Origin: Macrolepiota albuminosa
Lineage: Eukaryota; Basidiomycota; Agaricomycetes; Agaricales; Agaricaceae
Assembly (NCBI GenBank): GCA_027475525.1
Contig: JAMWFC010000023.1
Location: 473,272-537,271, forward strand
Length of the DNA: 64,000 nucleotides
Reading direction: 5' to 3'
Shown: positions 62,571 to 64,000 of the stretch, one piece after another
Numbering within the stretch: the stretch's first letter is position 1
Layout of the letters: every line of letters begins with the position of its first letter
The notes under the pieces: generated by a model
Database searches by the model: none
What the model was told of the DNA's origin: nothing
Seen by the model: the letters and a program-made list of their open reading frames with translations, nothing else
Translations under genes and position numbers: made by a program

Positions 62571-63720
62571 GTTCTTTCCATCCGTTGCTATTTCCTCCGC
62601 TCTTTCCTACCTTCAATTTTTTTCAATTGGTGCACATGTCAAATTGTACAATTATGTTTGGTAAGGACAATTTATCCTTACCTCATTATGTGTAGCAGTA
62701 GTATCCAATAATCATAAGTTGCAAGTTCATAACAATCCATTACATTTTTCCAAGTTACCAAGCATTGACTCATGCTGCTGGGCCTGCTCTGCATTTGATA
62801 CTTGATCAGTATTTAATGATTTCGATTTCCTACAATAGTCTTAATATTGCCTCACTACTGCCTAGCTGTTGCCTGTGATTCTCTTGATTGTCTATCACCA
62901 TTTTCTAGTTTGTTTCTGGTCAAATATTACTTCTTTTCTACTATTTCTTCATCTTAAAGTTTCTCTGAAGTTCTCTGCAAAACCCTTCAAAATCTTTCCT
63001 GGTCTCCTCTCAGTTTTTCTATGTTTTGTTGAACTCCATTTATCTTTGTTAGACTTTCCTCCCAGCCCCACAATACTCCAGGATCCCCATATTCATTTTT
63101 TTCTAATCCTGAAACTATCATACCAGCCCCTGGAGATTATCTCATTCCTTAAAAGAACTCTAGATCATATTCACAAACTCCATAGGTTCAGGAACAGCCT
63201 GTGCAGACATTGAGTCCACCTTGTAAGGATTTGCTCACTGCTAGAAGCATCCATCATCAGTAGAACCTGACAACTGAGCTATTCTATCAAGTCTATGTGA
63301 CAAATCATGCCTGTTTCATATTTGAGTTATCTATGCAAAATATAATTACTATTGGCAGGACTACATCTTCTGTACCTCCAGAAGCTAACTTCACTCTTGA
63401 ACAAATTGAGAAAATGCATCATATTAATAACTCCTCAAACCCATTGATATTGTCTATTGAAAAGGTCACACACAGCTGTCTAGATTTGTCATATCTTACA
63501 GTGGCTCAAGAAAGTGTCCCAATGTTTCATAGTTTTTGAAAGATAATATTAGCATAAAAGATTTGAAGTACCTAAAATTTTGATTAAATCATGTAAAATA
63601 CTATGGCATTGTAGCTACAGCACCTAGGGTTATGTAATTTGAATCAAAATGATGGAGTAATAGCCATTTTAAAATGTTCACTTCTTGAGACACTTTTTCG
63701 AGCATCTCTAGTTTTGGTAT
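62571..63720. other. AT-rich CpG-poor stretch at right end
   Basis: From about 62,640 CpG is nearly absent. A plus-strand frame at 63,297-63,539 (SSVPPEANFTLEQIEKMHHI) has no recognised family. Probably decayed repeat DNA. Confidence 0.4.
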
Positions 63721-64000
63721 CTAGTACTTTGTATGTCCTCCACTTGCTTTGATAACTGCTTGAATCTTCAACTGGAAGACTTAATACAGCTGTCCAGGCC
63801 ACCAATTTTATCAACATCATTTCCAACTCTGTCTCTCTTCAGACTGTCTGAAATGTGCTGCAGGAGAAGGATATTGATCTGCTATGAACAGAAAGTTTCT
63901 ATGCTCAAAGCTAGATATTGGCAACTATGACTTAAATAGGCTTGGATGTAACTGGACTGTCTTGTGTGTATCACACAGCACTGAATCAGACTGCAATGTT
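63721..64000 (-). pseudogene. Tc1/mariner-like transposase C-terminal relic
   Basis: The minus strand reads QLKIQAVIKASGGHTKY and stops at 63,721-63,723. This is the usual C-terminal block of Tc1-like transposases (an IKAxGGxTKY motif). In a neighbouring frame DKIGGLDSCIK precedes it. The catalytic part would lie to the right, beyond the window, or is too decayed to see. Confidence 0.55.

Overview
The window looks like a chromosomal piece of a filamentous basidiomycete, most likely an Agaricomycete; I cannot name the genus. The evidence is the many 45-60 nt GT-AG introns, secreted enzymes typical of the group (subtilisin, phytase, a CBM1-linked GDSL esterase), diverged kinase-like proteins, and transposons typical of these genomes (chromodomain Gypsy, Copia, Helitron, pogo-like and Tc1-like).

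Layout. 1-9,947: a partial gene with PPLF repeats, a cluster of tRNA-like repeats, a GC-rich stretch of short micro-repeats, then the 3' part of a Gypsy element (integrase, chromodomain, an unusual extra ORF, polypurine tract, 3' LTR). 9,948-17,512 and 24,861-33,770: two copies of one large segmental duplication. Each copy has a rearranged Helitron relic without CpG, then a subtilisin gene and unresolved coding remnants. Between the copies lie two kinase-like genes and the first copy of a small uncharacterised gene. 35,000-51,055: the main gene-rich part, with a conserved hypothetical protein, an acetate transporter, a phytase, a CBM1-GDSL esterase, the second copy of the small gene, and a POT peptide transporter. 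51,100-58,690: a second block without CpG, holding a pogo-like relic, MITE-like repeats and a gag-only Copia-type element. 59,940-62,570: a tandem pair of small HTH plus SAM-like genes. The right end is AT-rich and carries a Tc1-like relic.

How the genes may work together (inference): the set fits nutrient scavenging. Secreted subtilisins could supply peptides for the POT transporter. The esterase could release acetate for the ATO-type transporter. The phytase would release phosphate.

Two observations affect how the whole window is read. First, eleven loci carry a tandem duplication whose offset is always exactly 77 bp, whatever the sequence. This looks like a k-mer-sized assembly artefact and explains three apparent gene breaks. 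Second, CpG is almost absent from several transposon blocks. One edge of that depletion falls inside a single LTR element: its left LTR has no CpG and its right LTR has about sixteen.
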